Under the pieces are notes generated by a model. That model was not told where the DNA came from. It ran no database searches and was given only the letters and a program-made list of their open reading frames with translations. This document shows, one piece after another, positions 52,675 through 53,193 of a stretch of 53,193 nt of DNA; within the stretch, counting starts at the first letter, position 1; each line of letters opens with the position of its first letter. Source of the DNA: Candolleomyces eurysporus. Lineage: Eukaryota > Basidiomycota > Agaricomycetes > Agaricales > Psathyrellaceae. Location of the stretch: positions 1 to 53,193 of the forward strand of contig JANBPK010001086.1 in NCBI GenBank assembly GCA_027579435.1. The letters are read 5' to 3'. The position numbers and the translations under genes were made by a program.

Positions 52675-53193
52675 ATGGTTCACACTGCCGCTGTTGCTTT
52701 CGCCGTCTTGGCTTTGAAGGCTGCTTCTACTCTCGCTGCGCCTGCTGAGTGAGTACCCTACCCAGCGGATCAAAGACGCGTTATCTGACCTCATTCCGCA
52801 TAGATACTCTCATGACCTTGAGGCCCGTGAGCTCGACCTCGATCTCGATTTCGAGACCCGAGAGTTCGACTACGACGTTGACGCCCGGGAATTCGACTTC
52901 GACTTCGAGGACGTGGTCGAGCGTGAAGTCGTCGAGTTCGACGAGGACATCATTGCTCGTGCTACCACCACGACCAGCACCTCTGCTACCTCCACTGCCA
53001 CAACTGTCTCTGGTGCCAACCCCACCGTGACCAAGGCTACCACCACCACCACTACCCATGTGGCCAAGCCCACTGGCAAGAACAAGAAGGAGACCAAGAC
53101 CGTCGTCATCACCGTCCTCAAGCCGGCAGACAAGTGCAAGAAGCTCTCCCCTCTCGAGCGCGTCGCCGCCAAGCTCAAGGCATTCCGCAAGCA
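52675..53193 (+). CDS. Secreted protein with acidic Arg-punctuated repeats (3' end outside window)
   Basis: Exon 1 (52675-52748) encodes a signal peptide, MVHTAAVAFAVLALKAASTL followed by AAPAE. A 55-nt phase-2 intron (52749-52803) follows. The mature protein begins with imperfect repeats of 10-12 residues in which Asp/Glu/Phe runs are punctuated by Arg: LEARELDLDLD, FETREFDYDVD, AREFDFDFEDV, VEREVVEFDEDI, IARA. A Thr/Ser-rich stretch then suggests O-glycosylation, and a basic segment follows (KPTGKNKKETKTVVITVLKP, CKKLSPLERVAAKLKAFRK) that runs off the window. No enzyme domain is visible. It could be a surface or matrix protein; monobasic Arg sites could also be processed. The function is unknown. 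Confidence 0.75.

Overview
The window is nuclear DNA from a filamentous basidiomycete, most probably an Agaricomycete. Genes are dense and carry many 50-70 nt GT-AG introns, and the recognisable housekeeping genes are fungal (a Mex67/NXF1 mRNA exporter and a Vps39/Vam6 HOPS-CORVET subunit). No rRNA, tRNA, CRISPR array or intact transposon was found. All family assignments were made by eye from translated motifs; no database search was run.

Layout. (1) 0.3-6.4 kb, minus: a full YOR1-like ABCC transporter. 9.1-11.25 kb, minus: a second, 5'-truncated copy of its C-terminal half. They form a segmental duplication (about 1-2455 versus 8773-11175), with a small hypothetical gene between them. (2) 11.4-14.2 kb, minus: a low-complexity acidic hypothetical protein. 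(3) 14.7-18.3 kb, minus: two adjacent secreted, Arg-rich repeat proteins. The first has three copies of a 15-residue RRYPRR....-Y-KR block that looks like a Kex2-processed peptide precursor. (4) 18.7-37.6 kb: six head-to-tail copies of one MFS (DHA1, ZIF-like) transporter gene, all minus strand and all apparently intact. Three repeat units are about 2.6 kb and three are 3.5-4.0 kb. (5) 37.8-46.9 kb, plus: an orphan acidic protein, MEX67, and a 949-residue ankyrin-repeat protein. (6) 47.6-51.8 kb, minus: VPS39. (7) 52.7 kb to the window edge, plus: a third secreted acidic repeat protein, cut by the window end.

How it fits together. The left two thirds is an accessory region built by duplication of membrane efflux genes (ABC and MFS) next to secreted repeat proteins; the right third is conserved housekeeping sequence. 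The three secreted genes share one design: a TATA box 140-175 nt upstream of the ATG, a signal-peptide exon, a phase-2 intron directly after it, then Arg-punctuated low-complexity repeats. This common architecture, together with the RRYPRR repeat precursor beside the transporter array, is the most promising candidate for an undescribed system.

Sequence quality. Nine isolated N calls occur, mostly in or near homopolymers. Four reading-frame breaks are each repaired by removing one base from a homopolymer or N (14091-14098, 13629-13635, 17437-17443 and 46340-46346). After that correction each affected gene has an exon sum divisible by three, so these are probably sequencing overcalls rather than pseudogenes.
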